Below the pieces are notes generated by a model. That model was given only the letters and a program-made list of their open reading frames with translations, was not told the origin of the DNA and made no database searches. A program made the translations under genes and the position numbers. DNA of 64,000 nucleotides. Source: Aplysia californica. Lineage: Eukaryota; Mollusca; Gastropoda; Aplysiida; Aplysiidae. Of this stretch, positions 47,301 through 57,499 are shown piece by piece (the first letter of the stretch is position 1; every line of letters begins with the position of its first letter). The stretch spans positions 548,527-612,526 of the forward strand of contig NW_004797601.1 in the NCBI RefSeq assembly GCF_000002075.1, written 5' to 3'.

Positions 47301-50300
47301 ATAGTCATAGAGACGACGGCTTAGCCACGTGGCTTTCCAAGCGACCACCCTCGACGGTAAATTCATGAACGAGCATTCACGTGTGTTGCGCATCATAGGC
47401 TAAGGTTTAACTAAACATTAGCCAACACGCAGTCACTCAAACACCAGTCCAAAGAGATGCATTTCCAGTGACCAATCAAATAATGTTTCAGTCCGCCAAC
47501 CCCCCAACATTTCACCGCCCAGTCCTAGACCTATGTGTCTGTGGAAAGTTGGGTGTGAAAACGCTGTCCATCCATCACTCTCATTGTTCAACGTAAGGGG
47601 CAGTCTCACCAAATATCCGTTTTTCTAGGCTTGTCAAATGCAAGATGTGCAGATTGTACAGTAGTCGTAAAGAAAATTTCCCCTAGTCAAGCTTTACCTG
47701 TCGCCGTGTTTCGCAGATCGGAGCGTACGTTTAGAGGGAGTGACCGTGTGTTTGTACATCTAAATTATATAGTAAAAAACCCGTCAGATGACGAAAGCAT
47801 GCGTTTGAGCGGAGCGTGCTTTTGTATGGCATGCGTTTAGGCGGAGACTACTGTAGAGATAGAACTAGTCATACGTTCTATACAGGGTTCTTTTTTTATA
47901 ACACCTATAGGCCTATATATGCAAGTATTACATTCAATAAAGGTGCTCCGCTAGCTGGACTATAAATACAAAGTTTCAAATCCCTGACTGGGCTTTCTTA
48001 AATTTGGGTCGTTTTGTGGAGTTCTCAAGGCTCTCAACCAATTTGTCTTGGTCCTATCAGCAACAGAAATAAATTTTGGAAGTCTTGCCTCTTGAATAAC
48101 CAAATAGTGTTGATAGGAGCATTGACTCCAAACACTTTACTTTACATTTAGCAAAGTCTCTCTGAAGACTGAGCAGCAAACAGGGCAGTGGCAGTTGCAA
48201 CTGGTACAAGATAAGATAAGATAAGATACGAGATAATACTTTATTATCACAGCCGAAAATTTTTCTTGTCTGTACAGGACCAAAAAAACACATGTAGGTA
48301 TACATAACATTTTTAAACTCTCATTAAAATTCAGAAAAGAGAAGTAAAGCAGACAAAATGTACATATCACATCAGATGCATCATTCATTTTCAACCACAT
48401 GCAGGAATTTAATTACAAGAAGCGATACACAGTATGTTATTCTGACACTAGCCTTATGCTAGATCACCACCTATGACAGTTACATAAATGGAATATTTTG
48501 ATCTTTTTACCTCATTCGCTATGCCGAGCCTTGGGGGGTGACGCGGGTAAAGTGCCGTCAGTACGCTAAGCCGCCCCCGGCGGCTTGAGAATTGATCTTC
48601 AATTTTAGCTTAGATTCTATTCCAGTCCACATAACCATGTTAAAATAAAGGTCATAATATAATGTTGACTTCCGAGTCAAGCATTTCCACTGAAAATCGG
48701 AAGTTTATATTCAGTTTTGAAACGTGATTTCGTAGTTTATTCGACTTTGTTTTATCGCGATGCCAAAGTTATAGTCCGGACACCAGTCTTAGTAATTTTA
48801 CACAACAAAATCTATCATTATTTTGCCCACTATAGTATTGATACGATTGGACTCATATTGCCAATGCACTGTTATTGAGAAATGAATATTTTTGAGTGCC
48901 AGATCTAGGTCTAGATCTAAATTGTCAAAATATTTTTTTTGTCCCTGAAATCACTACTTTTAGATGAAATTACACAAAATGTGCCACTCAAGACATGTAT
49001 AGGTTTATTCCAAATGCAATTCTGAATAATTCCATATAAGATACGAGTGGGTTTTTCTGTTTGTGATCGTTTTTCAAGATTTTACAAAAATATTTTTTTT
49101 CAATACCGGATGTTATGATCCAAATGTACAAATGTTATGGAATGTATGTAAATAACTGCAAACTTTTCAATATTTTCCAGTTCTATATTCATTTATGGTT
49201 ATTTTGATGTATCATTTGACTAGGTGCAAGCATATTTTTTGAGTTTCACCAAAGATTATAAAGTTTTTATTTTCAAATTTTATCCGCATCCAATCAAAAT
49301 TGTGTTGCATAATCGCCTCTTACAGGAAAAAAAGTTGAAAAATCCATAAATAAACATTACAGATGTATTCTACAATCCATACTGAAAATATTGGTAAATG
49401 ATATGTTGATATTTATTTGAATTTGTGGCCCCAAAGGCCTTTTAACTGCCCACTAGTCATCATCTCATTTGCCCTCCCGAAAAAAAATTGTCCACAAGCC
49501 AAAAATAATACGTAGCGAATGAGTTAAGTCTGGTATCTTGAATAACTTGGTCACCAAAACAACTCACCTTAAGAATTCGGCAATATCTCACACACACAAA
49601 TAAGAAATAAAAGGGTTTATTTTTACTGACACATGGACAAGAAAATAAGAAAAAAAAACGGCTTTGTTTTAATTACAACCTAACACATCAAGACAAGACA
49701 TTGTTGTTTAGTAATTTACCTTGTAGCTATGCAACACATTGAGTTCGTCTTGTTTAGACTTCAACTTGATGTCCATTTCTTCAAGTTCTCTCTCTAGAGC
49801 TGGGGAAACAGATGGTAACAGGCTTGGGCAAAAAATGTTCCAAATTCATGAAGTATCATCGGATTGCTATGCAATCTGAACAATGCTACCGATGTATGTG
49901 GTGCAGCAGTTAGACACTTTGATATTGCACACAAAAGACCGAGTTAAATTCCAGAGTGGGGAGAACATTTTTATAGAGTATAGCTGTTGTTCTGCTCAGA
50001 TGTTGTATCCCTCTCAGCCCGAGTTGGCCCTGACAGGCAGGGTGGGAAGCTCACCTCATGAATGATCTAAATCGTGTCAATGGGGATGTAAAAACACCTA
50101 CATGTAAAAGAACAATTTTTTTGAGCAATGCTTCAAGTACACAAAATATGAAGTCTCATCAGATTTCTCCATAAAATGAACAACGTTTCAAGAACATTGA
50201 ATTTCTAAGCAATCTTACATTTACTGGATTTATTCAATATTTACGCTGTCTTCTGTCAAGTACAATTCAATTCTGTTACCTTGTATTCTCAATCTGATGT

Positions 50301-53300
50301 TCTCTTTTGTGAATTCCAGATCACTCTGAGCTTCTGACAGTTCTTTCGCAAAATTTGTGTTGAGAGTCGCAATTCCACCCTGGAGGGAATAAATATTGAT
50401 TGAAGTTCACATTTTTCAATGAAAGGTATTGGGGCAAAAAACACTGCCGTGTTGAGAGAAAGATCATAGAATAAAAAATTCTTATTCAGTATTAAAGACG
50501 AATAAAATTCCTGCAACATTGAATATATCCTTTAAATATATATATATTTATATTCTTAAAGACAATTGAAGTACAAAAAAAGCCAATATCAACTTTCTAC
50601 TGAGAACACAGCAGGTACATCATTTTGTGGAGTATTTTTCTTTTCCACATTTTTCCCCTTTTCATCATATCTCTCACAAACGTTTGTTAGTGTTTGAGCG
50701 CTTAATCGGCTGCTCGCACTGTATGCTTCCCGGGAAGCTGAGAATGTTTCGGAGTGTTCTATGGTCTGCTTGGGTAATAATATAGTGTAAAGCGCATAGA
50801 GCCTGCTGTTGAGCGGGGATATGCGCTATACAAATGCTATCTATTATTATTATTACAAACGTACCACGTCCACAGAGCTCTAAAATTGAAGTCAAAGAAC
50901 TGCTCCTAATGCATTTTTGCTGTCCTTAGTTCATGTACCAACATTCATGCACTGACTCTTTGAAATCAGACCCAAAATATGTGCCAACAATGCTAATTTA
51001 GACTGAAACACACAGGTATGCCTCACAACTCCATTGAATAACAGATGTAAAAAAACATACAAACAACTTTCAATGTTACATAAATTGGGAAAAAATAAAC
51101 CATTGAAACATATTAATCCTTTTAACACATTTCCTGAGGAAGATCAAGGCCCATGAAAGACCAGGTGCACTACCTAATACAATTGGACTCACCCTGAATT
51201 TTTCGTATTTCCTGAGCAACCTCTTTACTTCTGTGTGTGTCTCATGCTCTTGACTCTCAATTTCATTAGCGATGTCTAAATTCATTTCAATTCTGTCGAT
51301 CGTTAAGAAAAATGTGTTTTCTGCTAGTCACTTCTGTCTACAGCATCACATTTCAATTGGAATATATTAAAAACAGCACTGGAACAAATGCGATTCATGG
51401 AAAAAAAATGATCTTAGTCCCAGCTTCTCTACCATTTTTAGCTTATCTAAATTCTGATTTATTTATTCAAATTGGAGTAAGATGACTTCAGTATTCCACT
51501 TTTCTACACTGTTGATTATAGAAAAATTGTGAGCAAAATATTTGTGTCCCCACTATTCTGGTTTTGGATTGGAACCCACAGGGTAAAAGGGTAAAAGATC
51601 AAGGGGAAAACTACTTGGAACCTGGAGAAGAGTCGCAGAAATCGATGTGCAGAAAAGTGGGAAGACTTTGAACAACATCAAGAGGCTAGCCCAGGATAGG
51701 GAAAGGTGGAAAGTGTTTGTTCGTGGCCTATACCCTGACCCAGGTTGAGAAAGGCAACGATGATGAGGACTATTTTACAGTGGAACTCGGATTCAACGAG
51801 CTCGGATTCAACGAGAACTCGGATTCAACGAGATGAGATAGATTCCCCGTTTTTTTTTCTTCTTTAAGATCAATAAATGTAACCCGGATTCAATGAGCAC
51901 TTAATCAGCAAGCTCCGATTCAACGAGGTGGCTTCCAGGGTGAACAGCCCCCGCAGACGTGGCTTCGCTCATTTTTCTCTGAAAACGAACTCAATCTATT
52001 CCCGAAAACCACCTTGCACCTGCATCGTGAACCATTATTCACTTAGCCAATTGCATGCGACTCATCAGCGGCATTTTTTCATACTAACGCATGCGTTGTT
52101 GGCACATGCACGTGTCTACTTACTCTGGCGTGTGTTGGGGTCGGATGGGCGTCCTGCACACGTGTGGCTGTGTGCGTGTCGGGGAGGGGGGGGGGCACTA
52201 GCTGTCCGGGCGTTGAACATCAGATACAGACGCGTCACGGTCTTTTTTCCCCTCGGCAACTGATCATTATTACAATGATAAAAGCTAGTCTTGACGTAGA
52301 TCTACGTAATGAATTGTGCGCTGGTCTATGGAATCAAAAGTTGCCCTACGCTAGGCTCTACACAGCAACAAAACTTTTTGGTAAACAATCGAGATGACAC
52401 AGGCGTGTGCATTTGAACAAATCGGTCTTTTTTTTACACAGCTCATAATATGCAGGCATTTCAGGCACTACTTGCGACTTCTCTCTATACATTATTTGCT
52501 CAGTGCCTGTAATGATGTATACAAAACCTTGTGTTTGGTATAACGAACACTCGGATTCAACGAGATTTTAGGTCAGGCCCGGCGACCTCGTTGAATCCGA
52601 GTTCCACTGTAGTTGTGTCTATTAGATTCACAAGAGAATTGTTTCATAGATTTGGTTGTTTTACTGTAATTTAATGAGAAGAAATGCAACTAAATGAGTT
52701 GTTTCTGAACAGTGATACTTTCAAAATATCAGGCTAAATACTAAACGCATTATAATTCAGGACTGATAAATTTCCACAATTTTCTATTTTCATGCAATGC
52801 AAAACATGATTGATCTATTCAGAAAGTGAAAGCAATAGAATATCACCCATTTTGAATCTTAAAGTTGATCTGGTTGTTGAGCAGTTTGATTTCATGTTTC
52901 CCTGTTACCATAGTTTGTTCCGATCTGTACTTTTCAAAATTCTTACATGCAATTCATAGCCTTGTTAAAAAGTCATAGCCTTCCATTAAATAACAATCTT
53001 TGTAGGTAGCGTAAACACGGCCTTGCGGGCACTCGTGGCCTTCCGACCGCGTGGTATCGGTAAAATCGGGGTAATTCCGATCGCTGTTTCTTTGCTCTTT
53101 CGCTATAAAACACCAAATGCCGTACACCTTGTAAAAGTTCAGCTTTTCCTCATTACAATGGTGTAGGTTGTTTATATGTCCGATTATTAGGAGCTGGAGA
53201 ATCGCCGACGAAAGGGAAGCCCCTCGCGGTCGGAATGCGACATCGGCCGGTTGAAAAATTGACACGCGTGCATTCAAATGCTTCGCGGAACGAGGGATGA

Positions 53301-56300
53301 TTAAATACCGTCTTTTCATTGGCGGAGAACTGTAGAGCTTTAAACGAGCTTTCCCGTGATATAAGTTTAGCCTTTGGCGTCTTTATAGAAAGCTTTTAAA
53401 AATACCGTCAAAATGTTTAAAGATCCCTTTTTACACAAAATATGTATAATACCGACTTATAACAGGTATCAATTAAAAGATCAGTTCATTTTCTATTAGA
53501 ATAAAGTTATTAACTTGGAATTATTTTTCATCAATCCTTCCGCGAGACTCAGAAAGCATGTGACCCCGCACGCGGGATACACTACAGTATAGAGCCGACT
53601 CGCTCGCCGCGGGGGCCGGTGCGGCGCCGCCGGGTCAACGCTCAGTGTTTTTGTCGAAATAACGACAGATCATCGTGTTTGGAGTGATAAAATACTGATT
53701 TGTAAAGATCTCACAGTCTTGAGAAAAATAAGGCTCCATATATTTGTTATAGTGATTGTACTCTGTTAATGTGGAGATGTTTAGTGCACTTGGCACTTTT
53801 TTTATTGTCTGTCAAACATGGGGTTGCAGCCACTGACTGACTTTAACAAATTTGATCAAATTTTAAACAACTACAATTTTCTTAAATATTGACTGAGAGG
53901 TTAAAGAATGGTACCAAAATGCTCAGTGGATATAGACCTTTCAAATGGAACAGATAAATTTGGCATACAGCTAGTTTGAAAATTTAGTTTCTGGTACCTA
54001 ATCTTTGTCAGTGGAAATGAATAAATTCATTTTTATATGAGAGATGTAATTTTCATGAATCTGAATCTAAATTTCATTATATTTTCTATTGTCCAAATTT
54101 TGTCCATCAAAGGAAGTTGTTAATTCCTCCCAACCTGACTCAGCACATGTTTGACCCATGATAAGAGATATTTGCACAACCTGTACTTTTTTCTTATGGA
54201 AACTTTATAATTTAACAAACAAATTTTTTATGATGTGATGTGGGCCAATGACCTTAAACACTGAATATATTTACTTACATTCAATTCAATATGGTTCATA
54301 AATGATACGCATACACCAAAATTCTTTTTCTCAATCTTAAAAAATAGCAAACAACTTTTCCAGTGATATTGATAGCACTGTTACAAGTTAAAATGAAAAC
54401 AGTGTTTTACTTTGTTAACCTTGTCATATAGTTAATCCACAACACAGCCATGGGACATTGTAATTGAACAGATCAAGACACAATACAATGACAGTTTTGT
54501 TAGCTCCAAAATGCTGTCATTTCTCATTAGAAAAATTGAAGATCAAAGCAATTAAAATCTCGGCTCGGGGGATAAGGTTTCAAACAAAAGGATACAGTTC
54601 TTTGGCCCTTCTGTTGTAGAGCTGCACAGACTGTCTTGCATTGGAGATCTTGAGCTATATTGGTTAAAAATCAAACAAAACAGAAGAAATATAGAAATTG
54701 AAAAAAAAATGATGGTTGGAAGATTTACTCTCAATGGCAACCTTGCATAAACATTTTTAGGTTATGACTACTATTACTAACTACTAATTGATCATTATTT
54801 CATCGATTTTTTATTTATACAAAATACATGCTTGCACACATACATAACACAATTGTCAGGTTGTTGAATTTTTTTTGTCATTTACAAATTTCCAAATGTA
54901 CATGTTTTAAATACAAAAGAAAGACATATAATATAATATAAGAACAAAGTCAGGACCTGATATTTATATGCTATGTGTGTTTCTTATGTACCTGCTAGAT
55001 TGTATTTCAAACTTTCTCATGGTAGCCAGAATAAGCCCATTCTGTTTTCTCACCACTTTCACAAGACAAGCTGTCTTTGTTGTGCTTTTCACGCATGCAG
55101 AGTTTCAATGGTGTCCTAAAAACTCACTCATAACTCTGATAGCAGAGGCTGGAGAAAAGCTATGAAAAGTTGCAAGCAACAAAGCTTTAAAACAGAATCT
55201 TTGGCATGTGAACATTTCATGACAAAATTTGTTCGGATGAGCTTACTGCTGTATAAGAAAGGTAGTAAAAGAAAAATGAGTGTGTATCTGTGTGTGTGTG
55301 GAGGTGGTGGTGGTGGTGGGAGGTTTGCATACTTCCGAACCCAAAACTTTTCAAGGGCTTCACAAAATGATTGTAAATTTATTCATAATAATCTGACATC
55401 ATAGACTCCCTCAAAGCTCAGCACAAACCCAGCATGGTGACTCTTTGTCAAAGTACACTCTGTGGTGTAGCGGTGGTGCTTTTCTGGAGACCCGAATTCA
55501 ATTTCTGAGTGGGAAGAAAATTTTTATTGAACATCTTGGTCTTTCCGCTTGATTGTATCCTTCTCAGCCCAGGATGGCCCTGACAGGTAGGGTCGGAAGC
55601 CTGCCACCTGAATGATTTTAATTGTGTCGATAGGAGCATGAGAACACCTACATAAAAAAATAACCCCTCAAAAAACAAAACGTACCTCAAGCATGTTGAG
55701 CTTCTCTTGCTGTATTCTTCTCTCCTCCTCCATCCTGGCTTGAGCTCTCCGACCTCGAGGAATCGGAGTGGGTGCAGTGTCTGCCGAGCATGCTCTGTTC
55801 AGTGTTCCCACTTTAAAGGTCATTGGTGTATCTGTATAAGATCAAACCAAAGTGTGAAGGTCAGTTTTAGTAAGAGTATTATGGCACTTGCTACACAATT
55901 GGGTTATAAGTGCTGAAGACTAGAGAGTACCAAATACAAAGAAAAGAAGAAGGAGAGATAAGGACGAAATATGTTTAATAGACAAGAAAGAGTAAATCCA
56001 CCTCAAATAAATATAGTCATAACAAAACTGAATATTGGATTACCACGTTGACAACCAAAGCATGGTATCAAAGGAAGCTTAAAGAAACTGAATCAAAATA
56101 TAAAACAGGAACAGGAAAAATTTGACAAAAGCAATATTTTTTTTTCTTCTTAAGTCTTGTCCGGCATGTCTGTGCTGAGATGAGAATCTTATCAGCAACC
56201 GATTACGTCGGACGTTCCGGGCAGGCCTCTGGGATCACTCAGTGTGTACTGTTGGTGTACAGTGCACGCGCGCCGGGAAACATGTGTTTTCGCCATGAAT

Positions 56301-57489
56301 ACCGTGGGGGGAGTGTGTTAATCGATGATGAAAATAACGCTCTATCTTTTATAGTTTTCTATTTATAATGTGTTACAAACACATGAATAACCCCCTCTCC
56401 CAAGCTGAATGACCTGAGATTCAAAAGGGGATAAGATAGGTCAATTTCCGAATGTTTTGCACTTAAATTGTTCTTTGTACCTGCACAATGGTATTCAAAA
56501 CTATCAAACAAGCTTATTTCTTATCAGGTAATATCATTTCATACAAAATCAAGGTCATTTGAAAGATTTTGTATAGAAAAATGGAAGTCTTGTTTCCTGA
56601 CTATCCTTTCGAGCTCCTCATGTCTCTAAGTGGGTCAATTTCTTCTATAATTTCATTTGACGGACATCTAGAGCTACCAACTAGGGGTGTTTTGAATGCG
56701 ACGTATGCCTTGATATTACAAACCAATGCAGGCGGTTCTAGAAGAAGGCCACAAACGCACACAAACTCAAGCAGACAGACGCACACACACTTGACCAGCG
56801 TGAATGGGGATCCGACACGGGACCCGCATTGAACGTGAGATGATGCTCCGCGCACGTGCGCTGAGCCAGGGGCTAGACTGACTCGGGACCAGAACGCAGG
56901 CAAGGTGCCGACATAGGCTTATCAGGCGACATAAACCCGGCCCCCGCAGGACGAGGGTTAATAAAACACGACTTCGCCCACGTAAATGAACACATAGAAT
57001 TGAAAGCAGTATAAATTTTTCATATATAAACATGGCAAATTATTAGTAGTAGTAGAGTCTGCTTAAACCAAAAATCTGCTGGAAAGGTGGTTTGACATGG
57101 GTTTTTTGGGAGGGTTTAGAAAGGTTGATGAAATAGAATTTAAGACAGTTTGGAATTACATTTTCTTTCAGTTAGTTTACTGCTATTTTCAGATTAATCC
57201 TGTTTAGTTTAATTAAGCAGACTCCAGTGTATATTGCACATGCAGGTTTCTCTCTCTCTCCCTTTCTCTCTCTCTCTGTCTGTCTATCTATATATTATGT
57301 AAAATTAATCATACCTTGTACTTTCTTTTTGGGAGCTGGAGGCCTGAGTACTCTCTCTTTCCTTTGCCATTGGTCATACTTGGAAAAGTCAACATTCAGC
57401 TGATTCCCAAGTGATTTCAGGAGCTCATCATTTGCAAACTGAGATCGATCAATTCGACCCATTGCTTTCTTCCCCCATTCAGCTGCCAT
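37762..57489 (-). CDS. Coiled-coil protein, C20orf96-like, complete 11-exon gene
   Basis: Eleven minus-strand exons with GT-AG borders and consistent phases encode 369 residues from ATG 57487-57489 to TGA 37762-37764. It begins [14 protein letters not shown], then a basic linker ([10 protein letters not shown]), then from about residue 90 long Glu/Lys/Leu-rich heptad-like helices ([46 protein letters not shown]) to about 335. It closes with a non-coiled end, [20 protein letters not shown] to EWLPI. Length and the [12 protein letters not shown] ending fit my recollection of the C20orf96 family (about 363 residues in human, function not established); I could not run a search. A structural or ciliary role is a guess. 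The introns are packed with transposons, and the last is about 5 kb. Confidence 0.8.
38380..39169. mobile_element. CAGT/TA MITE, innermost layer
   Basis: CAGTCCATGCCGGCTTTAAG and, inverted at the right, TATAGCCGGCACGGACTG, flanked by TA. Repeated GCGTGCTT text inside. 790 bp, inserted into the hAT element. Confidence 0.88.
39752..39775 (+). repeat. Lone end of MITE family G
   Basis: TA then CAGTAGTCTCCGCCTAAG, matching the end of 35140-36119. I could not find its partner end before 40460. Confidence 0.5.
41640..42460 (+). mobile_element. CAGT/TA MITE family E, copy 2
   Basis: CAGCTGAACCTG to CAGGTTTGACTG with TA flanks, 821 bp, closely similar to 12910-13726. Followed at once by a long (TA)n run. 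Confidence 0.9.
42461..42568 (+). repeat. (TA)n microsatellite with TACA start
   Basis: TACATACATACA then about 80 bases of pure TA. Tyr/Ile open frames are artefacts. Confidence 0.95.
42883..43025 (-). CDS. C20orf96-like exon 10
   Basis: [20 protein letters not shown] to FPEFFPNRG plus two bases. Acceptor GCCAG, donor GTGAGT. Confidence 0.9.
43083..43235 (+). repeat. (ATC)n microsatellite
   Basis: ATCATC and ATGATC units with interruptions, just upstream (in gene sense) of C20orf96-like exon 10. Confidence 0.9.
43762..43827 (-). CDS. C20orf96-like exon 9
   Basis: [20 protein letters not shown] then KK. Acceptor TTTCAG, donor GTTTGC, phase 0. Confidence 0.84.
43941..44110 (+). repeat. SINE-like family D, copy 2
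   Basis: AGATGGCCTTGGTTCGAATG (B-box-like), TCAAAGCTCTCAACCCATTT, AAAGATGTTAAATTTGGAGG. Best-preserved copy of this family in the window. Confidence 0.7.
44277..44382 (+). repeat. (TC)n-(AC)n microsatellite
   Basis: TC repeats to about 44335, AC repeats to about 44370, then TC again. Confidence 0.95.
44383..45619. other. Intron 8 of the C20orf96-like gene, no gene seen
   Basis: Contains (ATCT/ATCC)n at about 44640-44735. Otherwise AT-rich and unrecognised. Confidence 0.4.
45631..46159 (-). mobile_element. tRNA-derived SINE family A, copy 3
   Basis: Reverse-oriented full-length copy. The A-rich tail is at 45631-45645 and the tRNA-like head (B-box GGTTCGAATCC on the minus strand) at about 46080-46159. 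An 11-bp duplication TACTGGAGACT flanks it (45620-45630, 46160-46170). Confidence 0.94.
46260..46361 (-). CDS. C20orf96-like exon 8
   Basis: [20 protein letters not shown] then [14 protein letters not shown]. Acceptor GGCAG, donor GTGAGG, phase 0. Confidence 0.88.
46586..46603 (+). repeat. Poly-C run
   Basis: 18 consecutive C in a C-rich stretch. Confidence 0.95.
47145..47222 (-). CDS. C20orf96-like exon 7
   Basis: [20 protein letters not shown] then VKNSNQ. Acceptor CTCAG, donor GTAAAT, phase 0 at both ends. Confidence 0.87.
47300..47853 (-). mobile_element. CAGT MITE family G, copy 2 (inverted, shortened)
   Basis: Right end TTAGGCGGAGACTACTG then TA. Text runs in reverse through the first two thirds of 35140-36119 and stops near 47300, at AGTCATAGAGACGACGG. 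The other end is missing. Confidence 0.8.
47945..48135 (+). repeat. SINE-like family D, copy 3
   Basis: GCTCTCAACCAATTTGTCTT, AATTTTGGAAGTCTTGCC, AATAGTGTTGATAGGAGCAT match the other family D copies. Confidence 0.65.
48205..48420 (-). repeat. Probable non-LTR element 3' end
   Basis: (GATAA)n followed by GATAATACTTTATTATCACA. On the minus strand this is a terminus ending in TTATC repeats, a style common to LINE 3' ends. Only the end is present. Confidence 0.4.
48507..49527. mobile_element. TTAA-flanked TIR element, about 1 kb
   Basis: CTCATTCGCTA (after TTAC) and TAGCGAATGAG (before TTAA) are inverted. TTAA-type target and end style suggest a piggyBac-like MITE. Interior is AT-rich with a CCGCCCCCGGCGG palindrome near the left end and no coding sequence. 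Confidence 0.65.
49720..49799 (-). CDS. C20orf96-like exon 6
   Basis: [20 protein letters not shown] then NVLHSYK. Acceptor CCCCAG, donor GTAAAT. Confidence 0.87.
49885..50110 (+). mobile_element. SINE family C, copy 2
   Basis: GTATGTGGTGCAGCAGTTAG head, TTGGCCCTGACAGGCAGGGT, ATGATCTAAATCGTGTCAAT end. Between C20orf96-like exons 5 and 6. Confidence 0.75.
50280..50379 (-). CDS. C20orf96-like exon 5
   Basis: [20 protein letters not shown] then [13 protein letters not shown]. Acceptor CTCCAG, donor GTAACA. Confidence 0.85.
50680..50863 (+). mobile_element. SINE family B, 3' part
   Basis: TTTGAGCGCTTAATCG, TGTATGCTTCCCGGGAAGCT and the tail GCGCATAGAGCCTGCTG with GCGCTATACAAATG and a TATTATTATTATT end. 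This tail resembles L2-type LINE tails shared by many SINEs. Confidence 0.75.
51193..51292 (-). CDS. C20orf96-like exon 4
   Basis: [19 protein letters not shown] then [14 protein letters not shown]. Acceptor GACAG, donor GTGAGT, coiled coil. Confidence 0.85.
51570..51775 (+). mobile_element. LINE ORF2 C-terminal fragment
   Basis: Reads in part [20 protein letters not shown], the usual RxxWRxFV...L end of non-LTR ORF2 proteins, preceded by a K/R-rich GKTTWN-type stretch in another frame, so a frame change is present. Just left of the 51778 MITE. Confidence 0.7.
51778..52609. mobile_element. CAGT/TA MITE with 23-bp perfect ends
   Basis: Ends start CAGTGGAACTCGGATTCAAC and are perfectly inverted over about 23 bp (51778-51800, 52587-52609), flanked by TA. 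The motif CGGATTCAACGAG recurs several times inside each end. 832 bp, no transposase. Confidence 0.92.
52610..54595. other. Intron 3 of the C20orf96-like gene, with a GC-rich patch
   Basis: 52950-53640 is unusually GC-rich (CTCGCGGTCGG, GCGGGGGCCGGTGCGGCGC) and has a 121-codon minus-strand open frame (52954-53319) of no recognised family. The rest is AT-rich and featureless. Confidence 0.35.
54596..54654 (-). CDS. C20orf96-like exon 3
   Basis: [19 protein letters not shown] plus two bases. Acceptor ATATAG, donor GTATCC. Chosen because its phase fits the next exon; an alternative GTTTGA donor lies 10 bases further on. Confidence 0.72.
55455..55670 (+). mobile_element. SINE family C, copy 3
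   Basis: CTCTGTGGTGTAGCGGTGGT head, GGCCCTGACAGGTAGGGTCG, ATGATTTTAATTGTGTCGAT end. Ends 16 bases from C20orf96-like exon 2. Confidence 0.75.
55686..55831 (-). CDS. C20orf96-like exon 2
   Basis: [20 protein letters not shown] then [17 protein letters not shown] to KLNMLE. Acceptor ATACAG, donor GTACGT, phase 0 end. Confidence 0.85.
55920..57045. other. Intron 1 of the C20orf96-like gene
   Basis: Starts with a reversed family F segment (GAAGGAGAGATAAGGACGAA at about 55950). The stretch 56690-56960 is GC-richer with CACACGCAC text. No gene recognised. Confidence 0.4.
57049..57229. mobile_element. Small TIR element (MITE)
   Basis: AGAGTCTGCTTAA and TTAAGCAGACTCCAGTG are inverted; TA follows the right end. 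180 bp. Confidence 0.5.
57315..57489 (-). CDS. C20orf96-like exon 1 (coding part)
   Basis: [16 protein letters not shown] to PAPKKKVQ, donor GTATGA. The ATG has A at -3 and G at +4. A TCTGACAG acceptor 13 bases upstream (near 57503) suggests a preceding non-coding exon. A longer in-frame start 22 codons upstream would skip this acceptor. Confidence 0.8.
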
Positions 57490-57499
57490 TTTGAGTGTA

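Noticed and set aside
52954-53319. Independent protein gene on the minus strand
   Set aside because: No recognisable motif, no splice context, and an odd GC patch; kept only as an unexplained region.
56569-56903. 87- and 100-codon overlapping frames on opposite strands
   Set aside because: Composition-driven frames in a CA-rich segment; no family, and they lie in an intron.
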